64,000 nucleotides of DNA from DASUNQ01 sp044866775 (GTDB taxonomy: Bacteria > Acidobacteriota > Thermoanaerobaculia > Multivoradales > UBA5704), in contig JBIOUG010000082.1 in assembly GCA_044866775.1 (NCBI GenBank), forward strand, positions 1-64,000, written 5' to 3'. Made by a program: the position numbers and the translations under genes. The notes beneath the pieces are model-generated. The model did not search any database. It was not told where the DNA came from and was given only the letters and a program-made list of their open reading frames with translations. This document shows positions 40,395-49,301 of the stretch, piece by piece. Position 1 is the stretch's first letter, and every line of letters begins with the position of its first letter.

Positions 40395-41564
40395 GTGAAG
40401 GGCCGCGACGATCTGCTCAGCGAGCTGCGACGGCGCTTGGCCGAGGCCGAGGCGCAGGGGCTCCGCCGCTCGCTGCGCCGCCCGGCCGGCATCGACTTCT
40501 CCTCGAACGATTATCTGGGGCTGTCGCACCACGCGAAAGTTCGCGCCGCGGTCGCCGCCTGGCTCGCCGCCGGCGAGCCGCTCGGCGCGCCGGCCTCGCG
40601 CCTCCTGCGCGGCAACACCTCCCGCCACGAGGAGCTCGAGGCGCGGCTCGCGAACTTCAAGGGAACGGAGGCGGCGCTCCTCTTCGCCAGCGGCTATCTG
40701 GCGAACCTGGGGCTGCTGACCGCGCTCCTCGGCCCCGGCGACCGCGCGGTCTCGGACGCCGCCAACCACGCCAGCCTGATCGACGGCCTGCGCCTCGCCG
40801 GCTGCGGCAAGGTGATCGTGCCGCACCTCGACGAGGCGGCGATCGAGGCCGAGCTCGCGCACCCGCACCCCGGTGGGCGAACCTTCCTCGTCACCGAGTC
40901 GCTCTTCAGCATGGACGGCGACGTGGCGCCGCTCGACCGCTACGCCGATCTCGCCGACCGCCACGGCGCGTGCCTCCTCGTCGACGACGCCCACGCCACC
41001 GGCCTCTACGGCATGGCGCGCGGCTCGGGGCTCGCCGAGCGGTTCGGCGTCGAGCGCCGGGCGACCGCGATCGTCTCGACGCTCGGCAAGGCGCTCGGGC
41101 TCGCCGGCGCCTTCGCCGCCGGGCCGCGGCAGGTCGTCGACTACCTCGTCCAGCGTTGCCGCCCGTTCGTCTTCTCGACCGCCCCGCCGCCGCTCCTCCT
41201 CGCCGCCGTCGGCGCCGCCCTCGACGTGGTGGAGGAGGAGCCCTGGCGCCGCGCCCGCGTCGCGACGCTCACGGCGCGCCTCCGTGACGGTCTGGCCGCG
41301 GCCGGCCTGCCGCGCCCGGCCGGCGCGGGCCCGATCGTGCCGGTCGTCGTCGGCGACAACCGCCTCGCCGTCGACGCCGGCCGCGAGCTCGCCCGCCGCG
41401 GCTTCGACGTCTCGGCCGTCCGCCCGCCGACCGTCCCGCCAGGCACCGCCCGCCTGCGCATCTCGGTGCACGCCGACCACAGCGAAGAAGAGATCGACGG
41501 TCTCGCGGCGGCGGTGGCGGAGGTGGTCGGCGTGCCGGTCCCGGCCGCCTCCCGCTCCTCGTGA
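40395..41564 (+). CDS. bioF: 8-amino-7-oxononanoate synthase
   Basis: This fold-type I PLP enzyme condenses pimeloyl thioester with L-alanine. It shows 'DFSSNDYLGLSHH', 'SRLLRGNTSRHEELE', 'SLFSMDGDVAPL', 'LLVDDAHATGLYG' (PLP Asp and His) and the PLP-lysine 'VSTLGKALGLAGAF'. GTG 40395 is taken as start (389 residues) because a GGGGGAG stretch precedes it and homology begins there. The frame extends to 40326 but would translate the intergenic repeat. The stop overlaps the bioD start (GTGA). Confidence 0.94.
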   Translation: MKGRDDLLSELRRRLAEAEAQGLRRSLRRPAGIDFSSNDYLGLSHHAKVRAAVAAWLAAGEPLGAPASRLLRGNTSRHEELEARLANFKGTEAALLFASGYLANLGLLTALLGPGDRAVSDAANHASLIDGLRLAGCGKVIVPHLDEAAIEAELAHPHPGGRTFLVTESLFSMDGDVAPLDRYADLADRHGACLLVDDAHATGLYGMARGSGLAERFGVERRATAIVSTLGKALGLAGAFAAGPRQVVDYLVQRCRPFVFSTAPPPLLLAAVGAALDVVEEEPWRRARVATLTARLRDGLAAAGLPRPAGAGPIVPVVVGDNRLAVDAGRELARRGFDVSAVRPPTVPPGTARLRISVHADHSEEEIDGLAAAVAEVVGVPVPAASRSS

Positions 41565-42208
41565 CCGCCCTCGCCGTCGTCGGCACGGACACCGGCGTCG
41601 GGAAGACCGTCGCCTGCGCCGTCCTCCTCACCCGCTGGGCCGCGCACCAACCCGCCTACTGGAAGCCCGTCGCCACCGGCGCGCGCGACGAGCGCGACAC
41701 CGACACCATCCGCCGCCTGTGCCCCCCTGAGATCGAGATCCTCCCCGAGTCGTATCTCCTCGCTGAACCGCTCTCTCCCCACCTGGCCGCCCGCCGCGAG
41801 GGAGCAACCATCGATCCCGGCCGCCTGCTCGCCGACCTGCTCAGCCATCGCGCCACTCTCGCCGGCCGCCCGCTCGTCGTCGAAGGCGCCGGCGGCGTCC
41901 TCGTCCCCCTTACCGACGACGGCTACCTCCTCGCCGACCTCCTGGCCGCCGCCGCACTACCCTGCCTGGTCGTCGCCCGCTCCACCCTCGGCACGATCAA
42001 TCACACCCTCCTCACCCTCGAGGCCCTGCGCAGCAGAAAGATCCAGGTGAAGGGTGTCGTGCTGAACGGCCCCCGTAACCCCGACAACCGCCACGCGATC
42101 GAGCGCTTCGGCGCGATCCAGGTGGTCGGCGAGCTGCCGCCGTTGCCCATGCTGACTCCCGCCGCGATCTCGGCAGCAGCGCCGGAGCTACGCGTGCCGC
42201 TGGCGTAG
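41561..42208 (+). CDS. bioD: Dethiobiotin synthetase
   Basis: This ATP-dependent carboxylase closes the ureido ring of biotin. It has the P-loop 'VVGTDTGVGKTVACAVLL', 'YWKPVATG', 'VVEGAGGVLVPL' and 'STLGTINHTLLTLEAL'. It has 215 residues, the normal length. GTG 41561 overlaps the bioF stop, so translation is coupled. Nine bases separate it from bioA. Confidence 0.95.
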   Translation: MTALAVVGTDTGVGKTVACAVLLTRWAAHQPAYWKPVATGARDERDTDTIRRLCPPEIEILPESYLLAEPLSPHLAARREGATIDPGRLLADLLSHRATLAGRPLVVEGAGGVLVPLTDDGYLLADLLAAAALPCLVVARSTLGTINHTLLTLEALRSRKIQVKGVVLNGPRNPDNRHAIERFGAIQVVGELPPLPMLTPAAISAAAPELRVPLA

Positions 42209-42217
42209 AGTGCCGGC

Positions 42218-43522
42218 GTGTCGTCGCCCGACTGGCTCGACCTCGACCGCCGCCACGTCTGGCATCCCTATACCCAAATGGCGACGGCGCCCTCGCCGGT
42301 CCCGATCGTCGCCGCGCGCGGGGTCTGGCTCGAGACCGCCGACGGCCGCCGCATCCTCGACGGCATCTCCTCTTGGTGGGTCAACATCCACGGCCACAAC
42401 CACCCGCGCCTCACCCGCGCCTTGACCGCCCAGGCCGAGCGCCTGGCCCAGGTCATCTTCGCCGGCTTCACCCACGAGCCTGCCGCCCGCCTCGCCGCGG
42501 CGCTCGCCGCCCGCGCCCCCGGCGCCCTGCCGCACGTCTTCTACTCCGACGACGGCTCGACCGCCGTCGAGGTGGCGCTCAAGATGGCCTTCGCCCACTG
42601 GCGCCACCGCGGCGAGGCCGGCCGCACGCTCTTCGTCGCCTTCGACGACGCCTACCACGGCGACACCTTCGGCGCCATGGCGGCCGGCGGCGTCGGCGCC
42701 TTCCACGCCGTGTTCCGCCCGCTCTTCTGCGAGGTGCGCCGCGCCGCCACGCCGCATTCGGCGGCGCGCGGCTCCGCCTCGCCCCCGCTCGCCGACGTCC
42801 TCGAGCGCGAGGGCGACCGCGTCGCGGCGGTCATCGTCGAGCCGATGCTCCAGGGCGCGGGAGGCATGATCGTCCACCCGCCGACGTTCCTGCGCGAGGT
42901 GCGCGAGCTGACCGCCGTCCACGGCGTCCCGCTCGTCGCCGACGAGGTCCTGACCGGCTTCGGCCGCACCGGCCGGCTCTTCGCCTGCGAGCACGCCGGC
43001 GTCGAGCCCGATCTGCTCTGCCTGTCGAAGGCCCTGACCGGCGGCTACCTGCCGCTCGCGGCGACCCTGGCGAGCGCGGAGATCTACGCCAGCTTCCTCT
43101 CCGAGGATCGCGGCCGCGCGTTCTTCCACGGCCACTCCTATACCGCCAATGCCCTCGCCTGCGCCGTCGCCCTCGAGAGCCTGGCGGTGCTCGAGGAGGA
43201 GCGGTCGCTCGAGCGCGTCGGCCGCCTCGAGCGGCTCTTCGCCGCCCGCCTCGCGCGCCTCGCCGCGCACCCGTGCGTCGCCTCGACCCGCGCCCTCGGC
43301 GGCATGGCGGCCCTCGATCTCGCCCCCGCCTCCGGCGGCGCCTCGCCGGACGGCTATCTCAGCGCCATGGGCCCCGAGCTCGCGTCGCGCTTCCTCGCGC
43401 GCGGTCTCCTCCTCCGCCCGCTCGGCAACGTCCTCTACCTCCTGCCGCCGTACGCCATCGCCGACGCGGAGGCGGCCTGGGCCTTCGACGTCGTCGAGGA
43501 GGTGCTGGCGTCGGTCGGCTAG
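42218..43522 (+). CDS. bioA: Adenosylmethionine-8-amino-7-oxononanoate aminotransferase
   Basis: This class III PLP aminotransferase makes 7,8-diaminononanoate using SAM as amino donor. It shows 'VWHPYTQMA' (BioA-specific), 'DGISSWWVNIHGHNHPRL', 'YSDDGSTAVEVALKMA', 'AYHGDTFGAM', 'VADEVLTGFGRTG' and the PLP-lysine 'LCLSKALTGGYLPLA'. It starts at GTG 42218 and has 434 residues. It completes a B-F-D-A biotin operon; bioC/bioH are not in the window. The last 4 bases overlap the convergent GNAT gene. Confidence 0.95.
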   Translation: MSSPDWLDLDRRHVWHPYTQMATAPSPVPIVAARGVWLETADGRRILDGISSWWVNIHGHNHPRLTRALTAQAERLAQVIFAGFTHEPAARLAAALAARAPGALPHVFYSDDGSTAVEVALKMAFAHWRHRGEAGRTLFVAFDDAYHGDTFGAMAAGGVGAFHAVFRPLFCEVRRAATPHSAARGSASPPLADVLEREGDRVAAVIVEPMLQGAGGMIVHPPTFLREVRELTAVHGVPLVADEVLTGFGRTGRLFACEHAGVEPDLLCLSKALTGGYLPLAATLASAEIYASFLSEDRGRAFFHGHSYTANALACAVALESLAVLEEERSLERVGRLERLFAARLARLAAHPCVASTRALGGMAALDLAPASGGASPDGYLSAMGPELASRFLARGLLLRPLGNVLYLLPPYAIADAEAAWAFDVVEEVLASVG

Positions 43523-44055
43523 AGCTTGAGCACCATCTTGGTCATGTCGTGCTGGTTGCCGTCGGGGTCGGTGCCGTACTCGGGGAAGGTGAAGCCTTGG
43601 AAGCCGAGGCTGCGGAGGGTGTCGACGGCGTCGGCCTCGAAGTCGGAGACCAGCATGCAGGTCAGGTGGCGGAGGCCGTTGTCGCGGGCCATGGAGATGA
43701 AGGCGTTGACCAGCATCGTGCCCAACCCGAGGCCGCGGTAGGCGGGGTCGATGAGCCACTTGATCCGGCCGACCAGGCGCAGCGGGCTCCCGTCGCGGCG
43801 GTGCAGGGTGGCGTCGGCGACCACCTTCGTGCCGTCGAGGGCGAGGAGCGGGAAGACCTTGCCGTAGTCGAGCTCGCGCCCCCAGGTTTCGACCAGCGCC
43901 CGGTTGTCGATCTTGTCCCAGGCGAAGCGGCGCACGTCGACGGGAAGACGGTGGAAGAAGTCGGCGAGCGCGTCGACGTCGTGCGCCGCGAACGGGCGGA
44001 TCAGCAGGCGGCGGCCGTCACGCAGCAGCGCCTCCTGCGGGAAGCGGTGAGGCAT
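43519..44055 (-). CDS. GNAT-family N-acetyltransferase (178 aa)
   Basis: One GNAT domain is present: 'LLIRPFAAHDVDALADFF' at the front, 'PLRLVGRIKWLIDPAYRGLG', then 'LGTMLVNAFISMARDNGLRH' for the acetyl-CoA site, and 'LRSLGFQ'. It resembles the GNAT domain that is often fused to acetyl-CoA synthetase-like or Pat proteins, but here it is free-standing. Start ATG 44055 has a CAGGAGGAC ribosome-binding site. Substrate unknown. Confidence 0.85.
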   Translation of the reverse strand: MPHRFPQEALLRDGRRLLIRPFAAHDVDALADFFHRLPVDVRRFAWDKIDNRALVETWGRELDYGKVFPLLALDGTKVVADATLHRRDGSPLRLVGRIKWLIDPAYRGLGLGTMLVNAFISMARDNGLRHLTCMLVSDFEADAVDTLRSLGFQGFTFPEYGTDPDGNQHDMTKMVLKL

Positions 44056-44147
44056 CGTGTCCTCCTGGATGCGAGCGCTGGGATGAGGCAGCGCCCGGGG
44101 GACCCCCGGGCGGCGCGCAGCGTAGCACAGCGGTCGCGAAGATCCGG

Positions 44148-46217
44148 TCAAACGGGCGGCTCGCCTCCAGCCGCGCCTGCGTCGGCTTCCTCTCCGGAGT
44201 CCGCCCCGCCTCCAAACCCCGCGTCGGCTCCAGCGGCACCGCCGCCGTTGCCCTTCCGCTTGCGGCCGCCGCGGCGGCCACGGCGCCGGCGCTTGGCGTG
44301 GGCGGCGGCCTCACTCTCGGCCTGCGCCTCGTCTTCCGCACGCGCCCCCGCCGCCTCGTGCGCCTCCCCACCGGCGTGCCGGTCCCTTTCCCACCCGGCG
44401 TCTTGTTCGCCGGCGGCCGGCGATGGGCTTTGGGCCTGCACCCCGGTCGTCTCGCCGCCGCCCTCGCCTTTCTTCCGCCGCCGGCTCCGGCGCCGCTTGC
44501 GGCCGCGCTTGTCGCGCTCTTCGTCGTCGTCGTGCTCCGCGGGCGGTGGCGGCGGCAGCGCCGGGGCGGCGGCGCGCCGCGGCTGCTTGCGCTTGTCCTG
44601 CCGGCGCCGCTCCTCGCCGCGCTTCGGCTCCGGCCGCCGCTCCTCGCCGCGCCGCCCGCCCTTCGCCGGCTGCGGTGCCGCCACCAGCTCGACCGCGGAC
44701 ACCGGCGCCAGGGCCGCGCGCGGCGGCGGCGGCAAGGCTGCGGCGTCGCGCTCCAGCCACTCCACCTCCTCCTGCGGCCGGTGGAGCCGCGGCGAGGCGA
44801 TGACCTCGATCGTCACCCCGAACTCGCGCTCGAGCGCCGCGAGCTCCTGGCGCCGCGTGTTCTGAAAGGCGTCGGCAAGCTCGGGGTGGAGGGAGATGCG
44901 CACGCCGCCGACCGCGCCGGTCGCGGCCCGCTCCTCGATCCGCCGCAGCAGGCTCAACCCCACCATCTCGGGGCTGGCGATGCGGCCGGTGCCGGCGCAG
45001 GTCGGGCACGGGCGGTGGGTGCGCATCTGCAGGGCTTGTTGCACGCGCTGGCGGTTGACCTCGAGCAGGCCGTTCGGGCTGATGCGCCCGATGCTCGAGC
45101 GGGCGCGGTCGGCCTTCATCGCGTCCTTGAGCTCCTTCTCGACCCGGCGCTGGTACTTGCTGTTGCGCATGTCGATGAAGTCGACGACGACCAGGCCGCC
45201 GATGTCGCGCAGCCGGAGCTGGCGCGCCACCTCGTTGGCCGCCTCGAGGTTGGTCTGCAGCGCCGTCTCCTCCTGGTTCGCGCCGCGCGAGCCGCGCCCG
45301 GAGTTGACGTCGATGGCGGTCAGCGCCTCGGTGCGGTCGATGACGATCGAGCCGCCCGCCGGCAGCGGCACGGTGCGTTCGTAGATGCGGTCGATCTGCG
45401 GCTCCAGGCGATAGCGGGAGAAGAGCGGCGTCCGGTCGGTGTAGCGGACGAGCTGCGCTTTGCCGCGCGGCGCGAAGGCCTGCAGGTACTCCTGCGCCTG
45501 CTCGAAGGCGCGCTCGTCGTCGACCAGGATCTCCTCGACCGAGCCGTCGAGGTGGTCGCGCAGCGCCTGCAGGATGAGGCCCTGGTCGCTGTAGAGGAGG
45601 CGCGTCCCCTTGCCTTCTCGCGCCTCGGTCTGCACCCGCTTCCAGATGCGCAGGAGGGCCGCGAGGTCGCGCCCCAGCGTGAGCCTGGTCTGCCCGAGCG
45701 CGTTGGTGCGCAGGATGACGCCGCAGCCCTCCGGCAGGTCGAGCTTCGCCGCGGCGTCCTTGAGCTGGCGCCGCGCCTCCTCGTCCTCGACCTTGCGCGA
45801 GACGCCGCGGGTGTCGTCGAAGGGGGTCAGGACGAGGTAGCGGCCGGCGAGGCTCAGGTTGGTGGTCAAGGCCGCGCCCTTGCCGCCCTCGGCCTCGCGC
45901 GTCACCTGGACGACGATCGGCTTGCTCTTCTCGAGGACCTCCTCGATGCGCGGCTTGCCGCCGCCGCGCGGCGAGTGGTAGTAGGCCTCGGGCACGACGT
46001 CCTGGATGGCGAGGAAGCCGTGGCGGTCGCCGCCGTAGTCGATGAAGGCGGCGTTGAGGGCGGGCTGGATGTTGGCGATGACGCCGCGGTAGATGTTGCC
46101 GCGGGTGAGGCCCGACTCGGCGACCTCGATCTGGTAGCTCTCGAGGGTCGAGTCGGCGACGACGGCGACGCGCAGCTCTTCCGGGCGCTGCGCGTTGATG
46201 AGCATTCTGCGGGCCAA
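44148..46217 (-). CDS. rng: Ribonuclease E/G family endoribonuclease (689 aa)
   Basis: The catalytic half (about 1-490) has the S1 domain ('GNIYRGVIANIQPALNAAFI'), the 5' sensor/RNase H-like part, DNase I-like motifs with the metal aspartates in 'LTAIDVNSGRGSRG' and 'GGLVVVDFIDMRNSKYQR', and the zinc link 'CPTCAGTGRI'. It cleaves single-stranded A/U-rich RNA in rRNA maturation and mRNA decay. The C-terminal 190 residues are Arg/Pro/Glu-rich and disordered, as in RNase E scaffolds, so the RNase E/G name is ambiguous. ATG 46217 is the start. It diverges from the FGGY kinase across 148 bases. Confidence 0.93.
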   Translation of the reverse strand: MARRMLINAQRPEELRVAVVADSTLESYQIEVAESGLTRGNIYRGVIANIQPALNAAFIDYGGDRHGFLAIQDVVPEAYYHSPRGGGKPRIEEVLEKSKPIVVQVTREAEGGKGAALTTNLSLAGRYLVLTPFDDTRGVSRKVEDEEARRQLKDAAAKLDLPEGCGVILRTNALGQTRLTLGRDLAALLRIWKRVQTEAREGKGTRLLYSDQGLILQALRDHLDGSVEEILVDDERAFEQAQEYLQAFAPRGKAQLVRYTDRTPLFSRYRLEPQIDRIYERTVPLPAGGSIVIDRTEALTAIDVNSGRGSRGANQEETALQTNLEAANEVARQLRLRDIGGLVVVDFIDMRNSKYQRRVEKELKDAMKADRARSSIGRISPNGLLEVNRQRVQQALQMRTHRPCPTCAGTGRIASPEMVGLSLLRRIEERAATGAVGGVRISLHPELADAFQNTRRQELAALEREFGVTIEVIASPRLHRPQEEVEWLERDAAALPPPPRAALAPVSAVELVAAPQPAKGGRRGEERRPEPKRGEERRRQDKRKQPRRAAAPALPPPPPAEHDDDEERDKRGRKRRRSRRRKKGEGGGETTGVQAQSPSPAAGEQDAGWERDRHAGGEAHEAAGARAEDEAQAESEAAAHAKRRRRGRRGGRKRKGNGGGAAGADAGFGGGADSGEEADAGAAGGEPPV

Positions 46218-46365
46218 GGGGCGATCTCCGTCTGCGTTGGCAGGGCTGGGGAGGGGGCGGAGCCGGCGACGGCCGGCGGAGCCCGAAACCGCCGGATTCT
46301 ACCCTGCCGGGCTTTCCGGCTCGCTCGGGGAACAATAGGGAGTCGAATCGCTAGGATCACCGTTC

Positions 46366-47808
46366 GTGCGATCCGATCTCCGCATCGCCGCGATTGACCA
46401 GGGCTCCACGGCCACCAAGGGGGCGGTGTTCTCACTCGACGGGGAGACGGTGGCGGCGGCGGAGGTGGGGGTCAGGCGGTATGCGCAGGGCGTGCGGGTG
46501 ATGCACGAGGCGGAGGAGCTGCTGGCGGGGGTGCGGGGGGTGCTGGGGGAGCTGCGGCGGGAGGGGGAGGTGGTGGCGCTGGGGCTGGCTTGCCAGCGGT
46601 CGACGTGCTTGGTGTGGGAGCGGGGGAGTGGGAGGGCGGCGACGCCGGCGCTGTCGTGGCAGGACAGGAGGGAGGGGGAGCGGGTACGGGGGCTGGCGGT
46701 GCATGCGGAGGAGATCGCGCGGCGGACCGGGCTGCGGCTGTCGCCGCATTACGCGGCGCCGAAGCTGGCGGGGCTGCTGGCTGCGCTGCCGCATGGTTTC
46801 GAGCGCGCGCGGGGTGGGGAGCTGGTGGCGGGAACGTTGGACGCTTGGCTCGTTGGGCGTCTGACCGGGCGGGACGGCACCGAGGGCGGGCATGCCGGGC
46901 GCACGCTGCTCTATGACCTGGACGGGGATTGCTGGGATGGGGAGCTTTGCCGGCTGTGGGGCGTGCCGATGGCGGCGCTGCCGGCGCTGCGGCCGAGCGC
47001 CGGCGCGTGGGGCGAGGTGGACGGCGTGCCGCTGTTGGCGTCGCTTGGCGATCAGCAGGCGGCGCTCTTGGGACATGGCGGCTGGGAGGAAGGCGTCGTC
47101 GCCGTGCACTTCGGTACCGGCGCCTTCGTGCTGGCGGCGACGGGCGAGCGGATTCGACGCCATCCGGGCCTTCTGTCCGCGGTGGTGGCCGCAACCGCGG
47201 AGGGGCGGCGGTTCCAGCTCGAGGGGTCGGTCAACAGCGCCGGCAGCGCCGTGGACTGGGCCTGCGGAGTGACAGGGACGGGGGTCGCGGCGTGGGAGGA
47301 GCGGCCGCTCGATCCGGACCACCTGCCTTGGGTGCTGCCCGCCTTTGCCGGGGCCGCCGCGCCGTGGTGGCGGCCGGAGGCGGCGGGAGTCGCCGCCGGC
47401 CTGGGGCTCGCGACGTCCGGCGAGGAGCTGGTGGGTGGCGTGCTCGCGGGCGTGGCGATGCGGGTGCTCGATTGCGTCGAGGCGCTCGCCGAGGCGGGGC
47501 TCGCGCCGCGGGTGCTGCGGGTGTCGGGGAAGCTCGTGCGGCTCGCCGGGCTGGTCGGCCTCCTGGCCGATGCGGGGCAGCTCCCGGTGGAGGTGGCGGC
47601 GGAGGAGGAGACCGGGCTCCTGGGCGCCGCCCGGCTCGCGGCGGCGACCGCCGGCCTGCCGGTCGAGGTCGCCCGGGCGCCGCCGGCCCGCTTCCGCCGC
47701 GACCCCGCCTGGCCCGCTCCCCGCGCCGTCTCCGTGCGCGCCCGCTGGCGCGACTTCGCGGAGCGGGCGCTGGCGCTTGACGGGGTAGGCTCGAGCGCGT
47801 CGCACTAA
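46366..47808 (+). CDS. FGGY-family carbohydrate kinase (glycerol kinase-like)
   Basis: The 480-residue protein has the ATPase fold of FGGY kinases: phosphate-1 'IAAIDQGSTATKGAVFS', 'LACQRSTCLVWERG', 'LSWQDRREGERV', 'GTLDAWLVGRLTG', 'SLGDQQAALLGHGG', 'VHFGTGAFVLAATG' and adenosine motif 'VLRVSGKLVRLAGLVGLLAD'. W-Q-D-R and the G-D-Q-Q catalytic Asp resemble glycerol kinase, but some length is missing in the C-terminal domain, so the sugar or polyol substrate is open. GTG 46366 is the start. A degenerate copy of its nucleotides 47458-47670 lies at 53229-53440. Confidence 0.85.
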   Translation: MRSDLRIAAIDQGSTATKGAVFSLDGETVAAAEVGVRRYAQGVRVMHEAEELLAGVRGVLGELRREGEVVALGLACQRSTCLVWERGSGRAATPALSWQDRREGERVRGLAVHAEEIARRTGLRLSPHYAAPKLAGLLAALPHGFERARGGELVAGTLDAWLVGRLTGRDGTEGGHAGRTLLYDLDGDCWDGELCRLWGVPMAALPALRPSAGAWGEVDGVPLLASLGDQQAALLGHGGWEEGVVAVHFGTGAFVLAATGERIRRHPGLLSAVVAATAEGRRFQLEGSVNSAGSAVDWACGVTGTGVAAWEERPLDPDHLPWVLPAFAGAAAPWWRPEAAGVAAGLGLATSGEELVGGVLAGVAMRVLDCVEALAEAGLAPRVLRVSGKLVRLAGLVGLLADAGQLPVEVAAEEETGLLGAARLAAATAGLPVEVARAPPARFRRDPAWPAPRAVSVRARWRDFAERALALDGVGSSASH

Positions 47809-47865
47809 TGATGCTAGCAACGCCCGTCCAACGGAATCCTGCCGACGACTGAGGCACCCGCGGCG

Positions 47866-48215
47866 CGGCGTCGCCGGTCGCGACCGACCCTTCTGCGGCT
47901 TCAAACGCCGGCGAGCAGCCGCGGCGCGCAGGCCCGGCCGGCTCCCGATCTGGTGGAGCGCAAGTTCACCGTCGAGGCTCCGGATCGGCTGTGGTTCGCC
48001 GACATCACCTATAGCCCGACCTGGGCGGGGTTCTTGTACCTGGCCGTCGTGGTCGACGCATGGAGCCGCCGCGTGGTGGGCTGGGCGATGGCCACGCACT
48101 GCGCAGCGAGCTGGTGCTCGCGGTGCTGCAGATGGGGCTCTGGCAGGGCGCGCGGTCCACAGCTCTTGACGATTCCTCGGCGGGGAGTACGCTCTATTGG
48201 CGAGGACAATGTCCT
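47866..48215 (+). mobile_element. IS3-family transposase (OrfB) remnant
   Basis: The integrase core start is readable: 'LVERKFTVEAPDRLWFADIT', 'YSPTWAGFLYLAVVVDAWSR', 'RVVGWAMATH'. A frameshift near 48100 moves it to 'LRSELVLAVLQMGLWQ', after which it decays. The first Asp of DDE is present ('WFADIT') and the second ('VVDAWSR') too; the last Glu region is lost. No terminal inverted repeats or target duplication are recognisable. The second frame continues open into the CHAT gene. Confidence 0.75.
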
Positions 48216-48230
48216 GGGCTCGGTCTGGCC

Positions 48231-49292
48231 ATGGATCAGAAAGGGGTATCAGCTACTGTGCATAGCGCCGCCTCCCATGGGACAGACAGGCCCGACCGAC
48301 GGGTGGTCCTTGCCGAGTACCTGGCGATCAGGGACACCTTACTGCTATTCGGCGTCCGGGCGGATTGGGAGCAACCCGAGGTTGTGTCGATACCAATCGA
48401 CCAGAGCGAATTAGCGGCCTTTGTTGAGGCCAACTTCACTGCCCATCATCGGATCCGGCACCTGATAGACATGGGTTTCGACGAGCTATGGCATCGTTAC
48501 GACTATCTGATCGGGCCGGTTGCCCGCTGGGCGGCACCCGACGACATCGTCTGCCTGGTCCCGCACGGCTGGCTGCACTACCTACCGCTGCACGCACTGA
48601 AGTTGGAAGGTTCCTATTTGATCGAGCGCAACGCTGTCGTTTACGGCCCCAGCGCCTCCGTCCTGAAGCACTGCCAAACAAACCGGAAGCTTAGTGTCGA
48701 TAGTGCTCCGGCCCATAGGACAGCGGCGATCTTCGGCGACTCGCGCGAAAACCTGCCAGCAGCGCGCGCGGAGGCAATGATGCTGGGCGAGCTGTTCGGA
48801 ATCGAGCCAGTGCTGGGAAAGGGCGTGACGCGAGAAGCATTCCTCCAAATGACTGCGGGCGTCGACATCGTTCATTTCGCCGGCCACGCGGAGTTCAGTT
48901 CCACGCACGCGTTGGAGTCAGGCCTGCACCTCGCCGGGAGCGATATCCTGACTGCAGGCGAGATTTTCGGACTCGATGAAGTACACGCCTACCTGATCGC
49001 CTTGAGCGGCTGCGAGACCGGGGTGAATCAAAACCGGCCCGGTGACGAACTGATCGGACTCACCCGCGCCTTCCTCTACGCACGCGCGGCATCAGTGCTC
49101 GTTAGCCTCTGGCAGGTCTCTGATGAGTCGACGGCGTTCCTCATGAGCAGGTTCTACACTTACCTGCGCGATGACCTCACCATTTTGAAGGTCGACGCCT
49201 TACGGCGAGCAATGCTGGACACTAAGGCCCAGCCCTCCTGGGCGTCGTTTTATCATTGGGCGCCGTTCACCCTGATCGGAGATTGGCGGTAG
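48231..49292 (+). CDS. CHAT-domain (caspase-like) protease without its TPR half (353 aa)
   Basis: The CHAT catalytic pair is present: His219 in 'VHFAGHAEFSS' and Cys261 in 'IALSGCETG'. Supporting motifs are 'VVLAEYLAIRDTLLLFGV', 'DIVCLVPHGWLHYLPLHAL', 'YGPSASVLKHC' and 'LTRAFLYARAASVLVSLWQV'. Such C14-like proteases normally sit at the end of a long TPR array and are activated by a sensor. Here the sequence begins directly at the CHAT boundary, just after an IS3 remnant. ATG 48231 is the best start, but the frame is open back to 48060 through transposase sequence. Three genes downstream lies a TPR protein that stops where a CHAT domain would begin. Base composition looks less GC-rich than the flanks. 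Confidence 0.8.
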   Translation: MDQKGVSATVHSAASHGTDRPDRRVVLAEYLAIRDTLLLFGVRADWEQPEVVSIPIDQSELAAFVEANFTAHHRIRHLIDMGFDELWHRYDYLIGPVARWAAPDDIVCLVPHGWLHYLPLHALKLEGSYLIERNAVVYGPSASVLKHCQTNRKLSVDSAPAHRTAAIFGDSRENLPAARAEAMMLGELFGIEPVLGKGVTREAFLQMTAGVDIVHFAGHAEFSSTHALESGLHLAGSDILTAGEIFGLDEVHAYLIALSGCETGVNQNRPGDELIGLTRAFLYARAASVLVSLWQVSDESTAFLMSRFYTYLRDDLTILKVDALRRAMLDTKAQPSWASFYHWAPFTLIGDWR

Positions 49293-49301
49293 AGGTGTAG
49301 C

